A DNA stretch of 64,000 bases from Alphaproteobacteria bacterium. GTDB lineage: Bacteria; Pseudomonadota; Alphaproteobacteria; CACIAM-22H2. Below are positions 53,555 through 62,608 of this stretch, in pieces. The notes under the pieces are model-generated. The model did not search any database and had not been told where the DNA came from. It saw only the letters and a program-made list of their open reading frames with translations. The stretch spans positions 18,224-82,223 of the forward strand of contig JAEULA010000081.1 of NCBI GenBank assembly GCA_016793165.1. Reading direction: 5' to 3'. The translations under genes were made by a program, and so were the position numbers. The stretch's first letter is position 1, and each line of letters begins with the position of its first letter.

Positions 53555-53856
53555 TCCGTCCGCTGGTCGTCACGCTCGCGGTGCTGCTGGCCTATCTCGG
53601 CTACGAGGCATGGCTGACCCAGGGCGGGGCGCGCAAGCTGACGGCGGAGGAGATCGCGCCCGGCCGGCGCGGCCACTACGAGGTCGTCGTCCGGTTCGCG
53701 CCGGAATCCTTCCACGTCACGCGCATGCAGGCGATCGGCCGGCTCATCGAGGTCAAGGGCGCCTCGGTCTTCCTGATGGATGTCGAGCCCGACGACGCCC
53801 GCGCCATCGCGCGCAACTACTGGATCGAGGATGTCAGGCCGTGGAAGGGGCTCTGA
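53551..53856 (+). CDS. Unrecognised 101-residue membrane-anchored protein within the ABC operon
   Basis: A 101-residue protein I do not recognise. It has one N-terminal membrane segment (LVVTLAVLLAYLGYEAW, about 5-21) followed by a soluble part of about 80 residues probably on the periplasmic side. The motifs GHYEVVVRFAPESFHVTRMQ and GRLIEVKGASVFLMDVEPDDARAIARNYW suggest an alpha/beta fold. Its GTG start overlaps the ATPase stop (GTGA) and its end overlaps the first permease start by 16 bases. The tight coupling and normal codon use argue that it is a real gene tied to the transporter. Confidence 0.72.
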   Translation: MIRPLVVTLAVLLAYLGYEAWLTQGGARKLTAEEIAPGRRGHYEVVVRFAPESFHVTRMQAIGRLIEVKGASVFLMDVEPDDARAIARNYWIEDVRPWKGL

Positions 53857-54668
53857 CCGTTGCCAGGACCGGCGGCGGCGCGCTGTCGGGGCTCCGCTGG
53901 CGTCCGCTGAAGGGCACGCTGGGCCTGCTGCTGTTCTTCGCGGCTTGGCAGGCCTCGGTCCCGGTGGTCGGTCTCGAGCCGTATTTCTACCCGGCACCCA
54001 CCGACGTCTGGCGCGCGTTCCTGGACCTGGTCGAGAAGGGGATCCTGCCGGTCTACCTGATCGACAGCGTCGGCCGCTACGCGAGCGGCGTGACGATCGG
54101 CGTCGCGCTCGGCATCGCCGCCGGCCTCGCCATCGGGCTCAACCGCACGCTCGATCGCGCGCTGTCGCCGACGATCAACTTCCTGTTCGCGATCGTCGAG
54201 GTCGCCTGGATCCCGATCTTCGTGATCTGGTTCGGCTACGGCTTCAAGACGATCCTCATCGCGCTGACCTACGTCGTCTTCTTCCCGCTGCTCTACAACA
54301 CGCTGGTCGGCGTGCGGACCGTGCCGCAGGTGCTGGTCAACGCCGCGCTGTCGCTGGGCGCGACGCGGCTGCAGCTCGTCCGCGAGGTGATCCTGCCCGC
54401 GGCGCTGCCGAACATCATCACCGGGCTGCGGGTCGGCGCGGGCTTCGCCTTCCGCGGGCTGATCTTCGCCGAGATCGTCGCGGCCAAGAGCGGCATCGGC
54501 TACCTGATCTTCGAGGGCGCGGCCAACCATCAGACGGCGCGCACCATCGTCGGCATGATCGTGATGGGCCTGCTCTGGCTGGCGCTCGACAACGCCTATC
54601 TCAAGCCGCTGGAGCGCGCGACGGTCGAGCGCTGGGGCTCGCTGACCACCGCGGAGGCCCGCGAATGA
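53841..54668 (+). CDS. ABC transporter permease 1 (TauC/SsuC-like)
   Basis: Inner-membrane subunit of 275 residues with six hydrophobic segments. The SsuC-type pattern includes NFLFAIVEVAWIPIFVIWFGYGFKT and the cytoplasmic ATPase-contact loop NAALSLGATRLQLVREVILPAALPN. GTG 53841 is the best start, inside the 3' end of the small gene. It ends overlapping permease 2 (ATGA). Two different permeases in one TauABC-type system is less usual than a homodimer. Confidence 0.9.
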   Translation: MEGALTVARTGGGALSGLRWRPLKGTLGLLLFFAAWQASVPVVGLEPYFYPAPTDVWRAFLDLVEKGILPVYLIDSVGRYASGVTIGVALGIAAGLAIGLNRTLDRALSPTINFLFAIVEVAWIPIFVIWFGYGFKTILIALTYVVFFPLLYNTLVGVRTVPQVLVNAALSLGATRLQLVREVILPAALPNIITGLRVGAGFAFRGLIFAEIVAAKSGIGYLIFEGAANHQTARTIVGMIVMGLLWLALDNAYLKPLERATVERWGSLTTAEARE

Positions 54669-55441
54669 CCTGGCGCGACCGCCTCGCCGATCCGGCCCTC
54701 GGCAGCCTGCCGCTGCTCGCCGGCCTCGCCCTCTGGCTGATCCTGCCGCAGGCGGTGGAGTACCCGAGTTACATGCTGCCGCCGCTCGGACAGGTCGCCG
54801 CGCGCATCGCCGAATCCGTCGCCGACCTCTCGCTGCCGGGCCACGTGCTGGCCAGTCTCGAGCGCCTCGCCTTCGGCTTCGTCATCGGCAACGGCCTGGC
54901 GATCCCGCTCGGCATCGCGATCGCGCTCAATCGCCACGCCTCGGACCTGCTCCGGCCCCTGCTCACCTTCCTGCAGTCGATCGCGGGGATCGCCTGGGTC
55001 CCGCTGGCGATCATATGGTTCGGCATCGGCAAGGGCGCGGTCGTGTTCGTGATCGCCAACACGATCTTCTTCGCGTCGATCTACAACACCGTCGCGGGCG
55101 TCCAGGCGATCCCCAACAGCCTGCACCGTGCCGTGCGCTGCCACGGCGGCCGCGGCCTGCAGGTCTTCACCGAGCTGATCCTGCCGGGGGCGCTGGTGCA
55201 GATCATCCTCGGATTGCGCACCTCGATGGCCTATGGCTGGCGGGCGCTGGTCGCCGGCGAGATGATCGCCGGCACGTCGGGCCTCGGCTACATGACCATC
55301 GAAGCGGTGCAGTGGTACAAGACCGAGACGATCATCATGGGGATGATCGTGATCGGATGTCTCTGGCTGATGCTCGACCGGATCCTGTTCGTGCCCCTCG
55401 AACGCGTCACCGTCCGCCGCTGGGGGCTGATCCAGCGATGA
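54665..55441 (+). CDS. ABC transporter permease 2 (TauC/SsuC-like)
   Basis: Second permease, 258 residues. QSIAGIAWVPLAIIWFGIGKGAVVFVIANTIFFASIYNTVAGVQAIP is the family core, and CHGGRGLQVFTELILPGALVQIILG is the ATPase-contact loop. It differs clearly from permease 1 in sequence, so the channel is probably a heterodimer. The start overlaps permease 1 and the stop overlaps the next gene (ATGA). Confidence 0.9.
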   Translation: MTWRDRLADPALGSLPLLAGLALWLILPQAVEYPSYMLPPLGQVAARIAESVADLSLPGHVLASLERLAFGFVIGNGLAIPLGIAIALNRHASDLLRPLLTFLQSIAGIAWVPLAIIWFGIGKGAVVFVIANTIFFASIYNTVAGVQAIPNSLHRAVRCHGGRGLQVFTELILPGALVQIILGLRTSMAYGWRALVAGEMIAGTSGLGYMTIEAVQWYKTETIIMGMIVIGCLWLMLDRILFVPLERVTVRRWGLIQR

Positions 55442-56859
55442 CCGGCCGGACCGAGCGCGTCGTCGGCATCACCGTGATGCCGGAGTTCTTCCAGGTCGAG
55501 GGTGTCGAGGCGGTGCTCGACAATCTGCAGCGTCGCGCGCGCGCGACCGCCATCGCGACCTCGCCCTACGTCATGGCGCCGAGCCCCGACGGCAAGGGCG
55601 GCCGCGAGCCGCCGATCGACGCCGGGGCCGGGAGCGTGCGGCTGCTCGACCGGCCGCTCTGGGGCAAGCGCGAGCTGATGGTGCGCACGGCGCCGAGCTT
55701 CGTGCCGGACACGAGCCTCTATCGCGGCCTGCGCTACCAGCCCTCGCCGGCCGACGACCTCACCACGGCGCAGGGCCCGGTGATCGCCGCGACGATCAAG
55801 GCCGCGAAGGCGCGCGGGCTGACGGTGCTCCTCCAGGTCCAGGCCGCGATCCCGCCGGGCTATCGCGTGCAGTTCGGCGGCCCGGTCGAGGAGGATCGCC
55901 CGCGCCTGCCCGACGGGTCGACGCCGGCGGTGCGCGTCGACAACAACGGCTCGCTCGCCAGTCCGCACCTCCACGACTACGCCCGCGCGATGGTCCGCGA
56001 TCTGCTGCGCGCCTATCCGGAGGTCGACGGGCTGCGCATCGACTGGCCCGAGTATCCGCCCTACTCGCTCGACGGCGCCTTCTTCGACTTCGGCCCGCAT
56101 GCCGAGGCGGCGGCGCGGCGGCTCGGCTACGACTTCGCCGCGATGCGCGACGCGGCGGTCGCGCTGCGCGCGCGGCTGCTCGGCGGCCTCGCGCCGGCGG
56201 ATCTCACGCGCTGGACGGAGCGCGACGGCGGACGCTTCCGCCTGCTGCAGGCCTTCGTCGATCGGCCGGCGCTGCGCGACTGGCTGGCCTTCAAGTCGGA
56301 GCTCTCCGTCGGCATCGTGCGGAGCTTCCGCGACGCCATCGATGCCGTCGCCCCGGGCAAGCGTCTGGTCGCGGGCGCCTTCCCGCCGCCTTGGACGCTG
56401 GCCTCGGGATTCTCCTTCGCGCGCGCCGCACCGCTCTGCGATGCCGTGATGGTCAAGCTCTTCACCATGCACTGGGCGATGATGGTGCGCGCCTGGGGCG
56501 ACACGCTCGTCGCCGCCAATCCCGGTCTGCGCGGCCATGCGGCACTGCCCCGGACCCTCGCCGCGCTCTTCGACATCGTCGACGACGCGGGCTACGACCG
56601 CCTCGAGGACTGGCGCTATCCGGAACCCGAGGAGCCGCACCCCGTCGGGCAGCACGCCCAGACGCGCAAGATCCGCCACGCCCAGGCCGAGGCCGGCGCG
56701 ACACCGATCTGGGCGCTGGCGCACGGCTACGGCCCGGTCGCCGATTTCGCGCGCCGCTTCCGGATCGCGAACGAGGCGGCGCCCGGCGGCGTCTGGGTCA
56801 ACCGCTACGGCTATCTCGCCGATGCCAAGCTCGATGCCATCGGCGCCGCGGTCGGTTGA
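55438..56859 (+). CDS. Putative TIM-barrel glycoside-hydrolase-like protein
   Basis: A 473-residue cytoplasmic-looking protein without a signal peptide. AAKARGLTVLLQVQAAIPPG and RAYPEVDGLRIDWPEYPPYSLDGAFFDFG are reminiscent of GH10/GHL-type barrels, with Asp and Glu in RIDWPEYPPY as candidate catalytic residues. The final VWVNRYGYL also fits a barrel end. I cannot assign a family with certainty. It starts at the ATGA overlap with permease 2, so it is coupled to the importer and may process the imported compound. Confidence 0.65.
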   Translation: MTGRTERVVGITVMPEFFQVEGVEAVLDNLQRRARATAIATSPYVMAPSPDGKGGREPPIDAGAGSVRLLDRPLWGKRELMVRTAPSFVPDTSLYRGLRYQPSPADDLTTAQGPVIAATIKAAKARGLTVLLQVQAAIPPGYRVQFGGPVEEDRPRLPDGSTPAVRVDNNGSLASPHLHDYARAMVRDLLRAYPEVDGLRIDWPEYPPYSLDGAFFDFGPHAEAAARRLGYDFAAMRDAAVALRARLLGGLAPADLTRWTERDGGRFRLLQAFVDRPALRDWLAFKSELSVGIVRSFRDAIDAVAPGKRLVAGAFPPPWTLASGFSFARAAPLCDAVMVKLFTMHWAMMVRAWGDTLVAANPGLRGHAALPRTLAALFDIVDDAGYDRLEDWRYPEPEEPHPVGQHAQTRKIRHAQAEAGATPIWALAHGYGPVADFARRFRIANEAAPGGVWVNRYGYLADAKLDAIGAAVG

Positions 56860-56910
56860 GCCTCGCGGCACGGGCGAAGCGCCGGAGCGGCGGATCCCGC
56901 GTGGGCGCCA

Positions 56911-56928
56911 CGGCCCGAGCACGGGCCG
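56911..56928. repeat. Hairpin before the tctC-like gene
   Basis: CGGCCCG (56911-56917) and CGGGCCG (56922-56928) are perfect 7-bp complements around a 4-base loop, followed by a run of CGAA repeats and the GGGAGGAC ribosome site of the next gene. It may reduce readthrough from the ABC genes. Confidence 0.35.
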
Positions 56929-56968
56929 CATCGAACGAACGAAACGAACCGATCCCGGGAGGACAACG

Positions 56969-57925
56969 ATGATCTCACGCCTCGCCCTTGCCGCCGCCGC
57001 CATGGCGGCCACGCTCGTCGCCGCGCCGGCCGATGCCGCATGGCCGGAGAAGCCGGTGCGCGTCGTCGTGCCGTTCGGACCCGGCGGCACGACCGACATC
57101 GTGGCGCGCTTCGCCCAGAAGCTGATGGAGGACAAGAAGATCCTGGGCCAGCCGATGGTCGTGCAGAACGTCGGCGGGCATTTCTCGGTCGGCGCGCGCC
57201 AGGTCATGACGGCCCAGCCCGACGGCCACACCTTCCTCGTGATCCATCTGGCGCTGCTGTCGGGCGAGGTCGTCGATCCCAAGCGTGGCGTGTCGTACCG
57301 CAACTTCGAGCCCGTCGCGCTGACCGGCGGATTCTGCTTCCATCCGATCGTCCGCCAGGACTCGCCCTACAAGTCGCTCAGGGACGTGCTCGACGCGGCC
57401 AAGGCAGCGCCCGGGACGATCGTCACGGGCGTCAATATCGGCGCGCTGAACCACATGATGGGCCTGTTCATGGAGCAGGGCCACCCCGGCTCGAAGTTCC
57501 GCTACGTGCAGATCGGCGGCGGCGGCGAGAATTTCGCGGCGATCATGGGCGGCCACACCCAGCTCACCGTGCTGTCGAGCTCGGAGTACCAGACCTACAA
57601 GGCCAACGGCATCCGCGCTCTCGCCTACTCGGGACCCGAGCGGCTGAAGCTCGAGCCGGAGATCCCCACCGCGCGCGAGCTCGGGCTCGGCTTCGACTAC
57701 TGCGCCGAGAATTTCTGGTTCGCGCCGAAGGGCACCGCGAAGGAGGCCGTCGACGGCATGGCGGCGGCGCTCGAGAAGGCGACCGCGACTGCCGAGATGC
57801 AGGGCTTCTTCGAGAAGCAGGCGCAGACCGGTCAGTTCCTCAAGGGCGAGGCCTACGCCCGACGCCTCGACGAGGTCTTCCGCGCGATCGAGCCGGTGGC
57901 CAAGGCGGCCGCGCCGCAGCAGTGA
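56969..57925 (+). CDS. Tripartite tricarboxylate transporter binding protein (TctC/Bug family)
   Basis: Periplasmic receptor of 318 residues. The signal peptide is LALAAAAMAATLVAAPADA. WPEKPVRVVVPFGPGGTTDIVARFAQKLM is the Bug-family start, followed by GGHFSVGARQVMTAQPDGHTFL. GGGAGGAC lies 8 bases before the ATG. The three genes from here encode a complete TctCBA importer that uses the proton or sodium gradient. The ligand, generally a carboxylate, is unknown. Confidence 0.93.
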   Translation: MISRLALAAAAMAATLVAAPADAAWPEKPVRVVVPFGPGGTTDIVARFAQKLMEDKKILGQPMVVQNVGGHFSVGARQVMTAQPDGHTFLVIHLALLSGEVVDPKRGVSYRNFEPVALTGGFCFHPIVRQDSPYKSLRDVLDAAKAAPGTIVTGVNIGALNHMMGLFMEQGHPGSKFRYVQIGGGGENFAAIMGGHTQLTVLSSSEYQTYKANGIRALAYSGPERLKLEPEIPTARELGLGFDYCAENFWFAPKGTAKEAVDGMAAALEKATATAEMQGFFEKQAQTGQFLKGEAYARRLDEVFRAIEPVAKAAAPQQ

Positions 57926-58419
57926 GCGCGCAGCGCACTCGACGGATCGATGCGATCGCCGGCGCCGTCGTGCTGGCGATCGCCGGCACGATGTTCCTCG
58001 CCGCACGCGGCGAGCCTCCGGCGACCTACGATCCGCTCGGCTCGGGGACCGCGCCGCTCTGGGTCTCGGGCGCGCTGGCGATCCTGGCGCTGGTCCTGAT
58101 CGGCAAGGCGCTGGTCGGGGCCCGCATCGCGCAATCGCAGCAGAGCATGATCGTCGGCCTCGACGGCGGGACCCCGGTGGACTACGCGCTGCGGCCGAGT
58201 CTCGCGGCGTTCGCGATGGCCGCGACCTTCGCCTATGTGCTCGCGCTGCAGCTCGGGCTGCCGTTCCGCTGGGCGACGATCGCCTTCCTCGCCGCGCTCG
58301 GCGGCGCGATGTGCGACCGCTCGCGCCGCCACCTCGCCATCGCCGCGGCGATCGCCGTGCTCGGCGGGGTCGGCGTCGACCTGCTCTTCGGCCGATTGCT
58401 CATGGTCCAGCTGCCGTGA
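57922..58419 (+). CDS. Tripartite tricarboxylate transporter small membrane subunit (TctB)
   Basis: Small subunit of 165 residues with four hydrophobic segments, consistent with TctB. The pattern IDAIAGAVVLAIAGTMFLAARG ... YDPLGSGTAPLWVSGALAILALVLIGKALVG is typical. GTG start and stop overlaps with tctC and tctA (GTGA both times) show translational coupling. Confidence 0.88.
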   Translation: MSAQRTRRIDAIAGAVVLAIAGTMFLAARGEPPATYDPLGSGTAPLWVSGALAILALVLIGKALVGARIAQSQQSMIVGLDGGTPVDYALRPSLAAFAMAATFAYVLALQLGLPFRWATIAFLAALGGAMCDRSRRHLAIAAAIAVLGGVGVDLLFGRLLMVQLP

Positions 58420-59885
58420 CGCTGCTCGACGCCTTTTTTCATCTCCTCACGCCGCTGCCGTTCCTGATCATGCTCGGCGGCGTCGTGCTCGGCATCGCGG
58501 TCGGCGTGATGCCCGGCATCACCGCGGGGATGCTGCTGGCGCTCACCCTGCCCTTCACCTACGGGATGAAGAGCGTCGACGCGATCATCCTGCTGGTCGG
58601 CATGTTCGTCGGCGGCGTCTCCGGCGGCCTCGTCACCGCGACGCTGATGCGCATCCCCGGCGAGCCCAACGCCATCATGACGACGCTCGACGGCTACCCG
58701 CTCGCTCGTCGCGGGTTCCCCGGCCGTGCGCTGGGCCTCGGCAATGCCGCCTCGATCGTCGGCGGCGCCCTGTCCTGGGTGGCGCTGGTGCTGCTGACGG
58801 CGCCGCTCGCCAAGGCCGCGATCCTGTTCGGGCCGTGGGAGAACTTCGCGCTCGTGCTCGCGGCGCTGGCGCTGATCACCTCGCTCAGCCGCGGCTCGTT
58901 CCTGAAGGGGATGATCGCCGCGCTGCTCGGCGTGCTGCTCGCCATGCCCGGCATCGACGAGACGTCCGGGCGGGTGCGGCTCACCTTCGACATCGATGCG
59001 CTGACCAACGGCTTCCAGCTGCTGCCGGTCGTGGTCGGCATGTTCGCGCTGTCCCAGATCGTCGCCGACACGCTGCACATCGAGCAGGGCAGCGACCACG
59101 TCCGCGCCAACATGCGCGGCATCCTGATCTCGCTGCGCGACTACGTCGTGCACGGCGTGAACATGGTCCGCTCGTCGCTGATCGGCATCTGGATCGGCAT
59201 CCTGCCCGGCGTCGGCGCGACCGTGGCCTCGATCGTCGCCTACTCGACCGCCAAGAGCGTCTCGAAGCGGCCGGAGGAGTTCGGCACCGGCAGCGAGGAG
59301 GCGATCGTCGCGGCGGAGAGCGCCAACAACGCGACGACCGGCGGCACGCTCATCCCGCTGCTCGCGCTCGGCATCCCCGGCGGCCTGGCCGACGCGATCC
59401 TGCTGGCGGCCCTCATCATGCACAATCTGAAGCCGGGCCCCCTGCTCTTCGCGACGAACCCGGAGATCGTCAACGCGATCATGGCGACGCATCTCGTCGC
59501 GCATGTCCTGATGTTCGCGATCATGACCGGGGGCTGCGTCCTCTTCGCGCGGCTGATGCTGGTGCCGCGCGCCTTCCTCTTCCCGCTGGTCATCGTGTTC
59601 TGCGTCGTCGGCTCCTTCGCGCCCGACAGCCAGCTCTCCGACGTCTGGATCATGCTCGCCTTCGGCGTCGCCGGGCTGGCGATGGAGTACGCCCGGTTCC
59701 CGCTGGCGCCCTTCGTCGTCGGCTTCGTCCTCGGCCCGCTCGCCGAGGCGAAGCTCCGCACCGCGCTGATGAGCTCGGCCGGCTCGCTCGCGCCGCTCGT
59801 CCAGCGTCCGATCGCGGCGGCCCTGCTGGCGGTCGCGCTGGTCACCTGCCTGTGGCCGCTCTATCGGGACCTGCGGCGACGCTAG
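58416..59885 (+). CDS. Tripartite tricarboxylate transporter large membrane subunit (TctA)
   Basis: Large subunit of 489 residues with about twelve hydrophobic segments. GVMPGITAGMLLALTLPFTYGM, GIWIGILPGVGATVASIVAYSTAKSVSK and ESANNATTGGTLIPLLALGIPGG are hallmarks of TctA. It closes the cluster that begins with the GntR gene. GTG start at 58416 overlaps tctB. Confidence 0.95.
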   Translation: MTLLDAFFHLLTPLPFLIMLGGVVLGIAVGVMPGITAGMLLALTLPFTYGMKSVDAIILLVGMFVGGVSGGLVTATLMRIPGEPNAIMTTLDGYPLARRGFPGRALGLGNAASIVGGALSWVALVLLTAPLAKAAILFGPWENFALVLAALALITSLSRGSFLKGMIAALLGVLLAMPGIDETSGRVRLTFDIDALTNGFQLLPVVVGMFALSQIVADTLHIEQGSDHVRANMRGILISLRDYVVHGVNMVRSSLIGIWIGILPGVGATVASIVAYSTAKSVSKRPEEFGTGSEEAIVAAESANNATTGGTLIPLLALGIPGGLADAILLAALIMHNLKPGPLLFATNPEIVNAIMATHLVAHVLMFAIMTGGCVLFARLMLVPRAFLFPLVIVFCVVGSFAPDSQLSDVWIMLAFGVAGLAMEYARFPLAPFVVGFVLGPLAEAKLRTALMSSAGSLAPLVQRPIAAALLAVALVTCLWPLYRDLRRR

Positions 59886-60008
59886 GTACCGGCAGTCGGC
59901 CGCGGGAGCGGCGTCGTGGATCGGCAGCGGAACTTTGTGGACATCGGGCGCACGCACCGGGTGCTACGGTCGTTACCCCCTCCAGCCGATGCGAGCCGAT
60001 TTCCGCGC

Positions 60009-61700
60009 ATGCACCACGAGACTCCGCTCATCGCCACCATCGTCGCGGGTATCGGCCTCGCCTTCGTCTTCGGCGTGCTCGCGCACCGCCTGCGCGTGTC
60101 GCCGCTGGTCGGATACCTGCTCGCCGGCGTGATCGTCGGGCCGTTCACGCCCGGCTTCGTCGCCGACCAGGCCCTGGCGACGGAGCTCGCCGAGATCGGC
60201 GTGATCCTCCTGATGTTCGGCGTCGGCCTGCATTTCTCGATCAAGGACCTGATGGCGGTGCGCGCCATCGCCATTCCCGGCGCGCTCGTGCAGATCGGCG
60301 CCGCGACGCTGCTGGGCATGGGCCTTGCGGCACTGCTCGGCTGGCGCCTCGAGGCCGGATTCATGTTCGGCCTCGCGCTGTCGGTCGCCAGCACCGTCGT
60401 GCTCCTGCGCGCCCTGCAGGAGCGGCGGCTGGTCGAGACCGCGCGCGGGCGCATCGCCGTCGGCTGGCTCATCGTCGAGGACCTCGTGATGGTGCTGGCG
60501 CTGGTGCTGCTGCCGGCCTTCGCCGGCGTGCTGCGCGAAGGGTCCGGCGCCGCCGAGCCGGGCTGGGGCGTCGCCCAGGTCCTCGCCCTGACCGTCGGCA
60601 AGGTCGCGGCTTTCGTCGCGTTCATGCTGGTCGTCGGCCGGCGGGTCATACCCTGGATCCTCCATATCGTCGCGCTCAGCGGCTCGCGCGAGCTCTTCCG
60701 CCTGGCGGTGCTCGCGATCGCGCTGGGCGTCGCGTTCGGCGCCGCGAAGCTCTTCGGCGTCTCCTTCGCCCTCGGCGCCTTCTTCGCGGGCATGATCCTC
60801 AGCGAGTCGGAGCTAAGCCAGCAGGCCGCCGCGGAGTCGCTGCCGCTGCGCGACGCCTTCGCGGTGCTGTTCTTCGTCTCCGTCGGAATGCTCTTCGATC
60901 CGGCGAGCCTGGTGCGGGACCCGCTGACGGTCGTCGCCGTGCTCGCGATCATCGTGATCGGCAAGTCGGTAGCCGCCTTCCTGATCGTGCTCGCCTTCCG
61001 ACACCCGGTTTCGACCGCGCTGACCGTATCGGCGAGCCTGGCTCAGATCGGCGAGTTCTCCTTCATCCTGGCGGAGCTCGGACTGCAGCTCGGCCTGCTG
61101 CCGGCGCGCGGCCGCGACCTGATCCTGGCCGGAGCGATCCTGTCGATCCTGGCCAATCCGCTCTGCTTCATCGCCGCCGAATGGCTCGCGCCGCGGATCG
61201 ATGCCCGCCTGCCGGCGGCAATGCGCGCACCGCGACCGGCACCGACTGCGCCGATCGCGGCCGAGTCGGATCTCGTGCCGACAAAGCTCGCGGACCACGC
61301 GATCCTCGTCGGCTTCGGCCGCGTCGGCAGCATCGTCGGCGACTCGCTGCGCGGTCGCGGCGACGTTTTCCTCGCGATCGATGCCGCGACGGCGGCGGTC
61401 GAGCGCCTGCGCACATCCGGGATCGAGGCGATCGCCGGCAACGCCGCGCAGCCCGAGGTGTTCGATGCCGCCAACCCGGCGACCGCACGCCTGCTCGTCC
61501 TCGCGATCCCGAACTGCTTCGAGGCCGGCCAGATCGCGGCGCGGGCGCGGGCGGCCAACCCCGGCATCCGCATCATCGCGCGCGCGCATTCCGACGCCGA
61601 GGTCGAGCACCTGGAGGGCCTCGGCGCGGATGTCGTGGTGATGGGCGAGCGCGAGATCGCCCGGGGCATCATCGCCGGCCTGCCACCGCGGCCGGCCTAG
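60009..61700 (+). CDS. CPA2-family cation:proton antiporter (YbaL-like)
   Basis: Membrane protein of 563 residues with an N-terminal CPA2 transport domain of about twelve helices (MHHETPLIATIVAGIGLAFVFG ... LLMFGVGLHFSIKDL) and a C-terminal RCK/TrkA-N regulatory domain whose Rossmann motif is ILVGFGRVGSIVG. The length matches YbaL. It likely exchanges potassium or sodium for protons. The ATG at 60009 was preferred to the longer upstream frame because the transport domain starts here. It overlaps the convergent EamA gene by 4 bases. Confidence 0.92.
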   Translation: MHHETPLIATIVAGIGLAFVFGVLAHRLRVSPLVGYLLAGVIVGPFTPGFVADQALATELAEIGVILLMFGVGLHFSIKDLMAVRAIAIPGALVQIGAATLLGMGLAALLGWRLEAGFMFGLALSVASTVVLLRALQERRLVETARGRIAVGWLIVEDLVMVLALVLLPAFAGVLREGSGAAEPGWGVAQVLALTVGKVAAFVAFMLVVGRRVIPWILHIVALSGSRELFRLAVLAIALGVAFGAAKLFGVSFALGAFFAGMILSESELSQQAAAESLPLRDAFAVLFFVSVGMLFDPASLVRDPLTVVAVLAIIVIGKSVAAFLIVLAFRHPVSTALTVSASLAQIGEFSFILAELGLQLGLLPARGRDLILAGAILSILANPLCFIAAEWLAPRIDARLPAAMRAPRPAPTAPIAAESDLVPTKLADHAILVGFGRVGSIVGDSLRGRGDVFLAIDAATAAVERLRTSGIEAIAGNAAQPEVFDAANPATARLLVLAIPNCFEAGQIAARARAANPGIRIIARAHSDAEVEHLEGLGADVVVMGEREIARGIIAGLPPRPA

Positions 61701-62608
61701 CCCGCCGCCCGCGGCTCGCGCCTCTCCAGCACGATCAGCGCGACGGCGCCGATGATCATCAGCATCGCGACGAGGATCAGGGTGTTGAGCGCCTCGCCCT
61801 CGACCGCCCAGCCGATCAGCACCGCGACGGCGGGATTGACGAAGGCGTAGGTCGCGACGCGCGTCGCGGGCTCGCGCGCCATCAGCCAGTTGAAGGCGAC
61901 GAACGACACGAAGGTGCCCGCCAGCAGCAGGTAGGCGAAGCCGATACCGGCGCGCAGCGTCACCTGGTCCAGGGTGAAGCCGCGCAAGTCGCCGGAGACG
62001 GCCGCGAACAGCGTCAGCCCGGCGCCGCCCACGATCAGCTGCACGGCCGCGGCGCGCACGGGGTTCGAGCCCGGCAGCGTCCGCACCGCCACCACCGTGC
62101 CCGTCGCCCAGACCATGCCCGACGCGAGCGTCATCAACCCCCACAGCGGATCGACGGCGCCGCTGCCGCCCCCCCGGCCATGCATCAGGACCGCGATGCC
62201 GGCAAATCCCGTCACCAGACCGAGCAGCGTCGGCCAGCGCGGGATCCGGCGGCGCAGGATCGAATCGAACAGCGTGATCCAGAGCGGCACGGCGGCGAAC
62301 AGCAGCGCCGCGACGCCCGTCGGCACGTGGCGCTGCGCCGTCGCCAGCAGGCCGTGGCTCAGCGCGAAATAGAGGAGACCGATCGCGATCGACCCGCCGA
62401 ACTGCATGCGCGTCAGCGGCCGCGTGCGCCAGGCGAGCGCGCAGGCGATCAGCACGATCCCGCCGATCAGGTTGCGCGGGCCCATCGCGATCGCCGGCGG
62501 GACCGCCGTCACGGCCCAGCGGATCGCCAGGTAGCTGCCGCCCCACAGCAGGTAGATCGCCGTGTAGGCGAGCACGAGCTGCAGGCGCGACGCCGGCGCC
62601 GCGCTCAC
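61697..62608 (-). CDS. EamA-family (DMT) transporter
   Basis: Drug/metabolite exporter of 303 residues with ten hydrophobic segments, formed by two EamA repeats. YTAIYLLWGGSYLAIRWAV and RHVPTGVAALLFAAVPLWITLFD are typical of the first, and ATYAFVNPAVAVLIGWAVEGE of the second. GTG start at 62608 overlaps the stop of the next gene (GTGA). Substrate unknown. Confidence 0.9.
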   Translation of the reverse strand: MSAAPASRLQLVLAYTAIYLLWGGSYLAIRWAVTAVPPAIAMGPRNLIGGIVLIACALAWRTRPLTRMQFGGSIAIGLLYFALSHGLLATAQRHVPTGVAALLFAAVPLWITLFDSILRRRIPRWPTLLGLVTGFAGIAVLMHGRGGGSGAVDPLWGLMTLASGMVWATGTVVAVRTLPGSNPVRAAAVQLIVGGAGLTLFAAVSGDLRGFTLDQVTLRAGIGFAYLLLAGTFVSFVAFNWLMAREPATRVATYAFVNPAVAVLIGWAVEGEALNTLILVAMLMIIGAVALIVLERREPRAAG

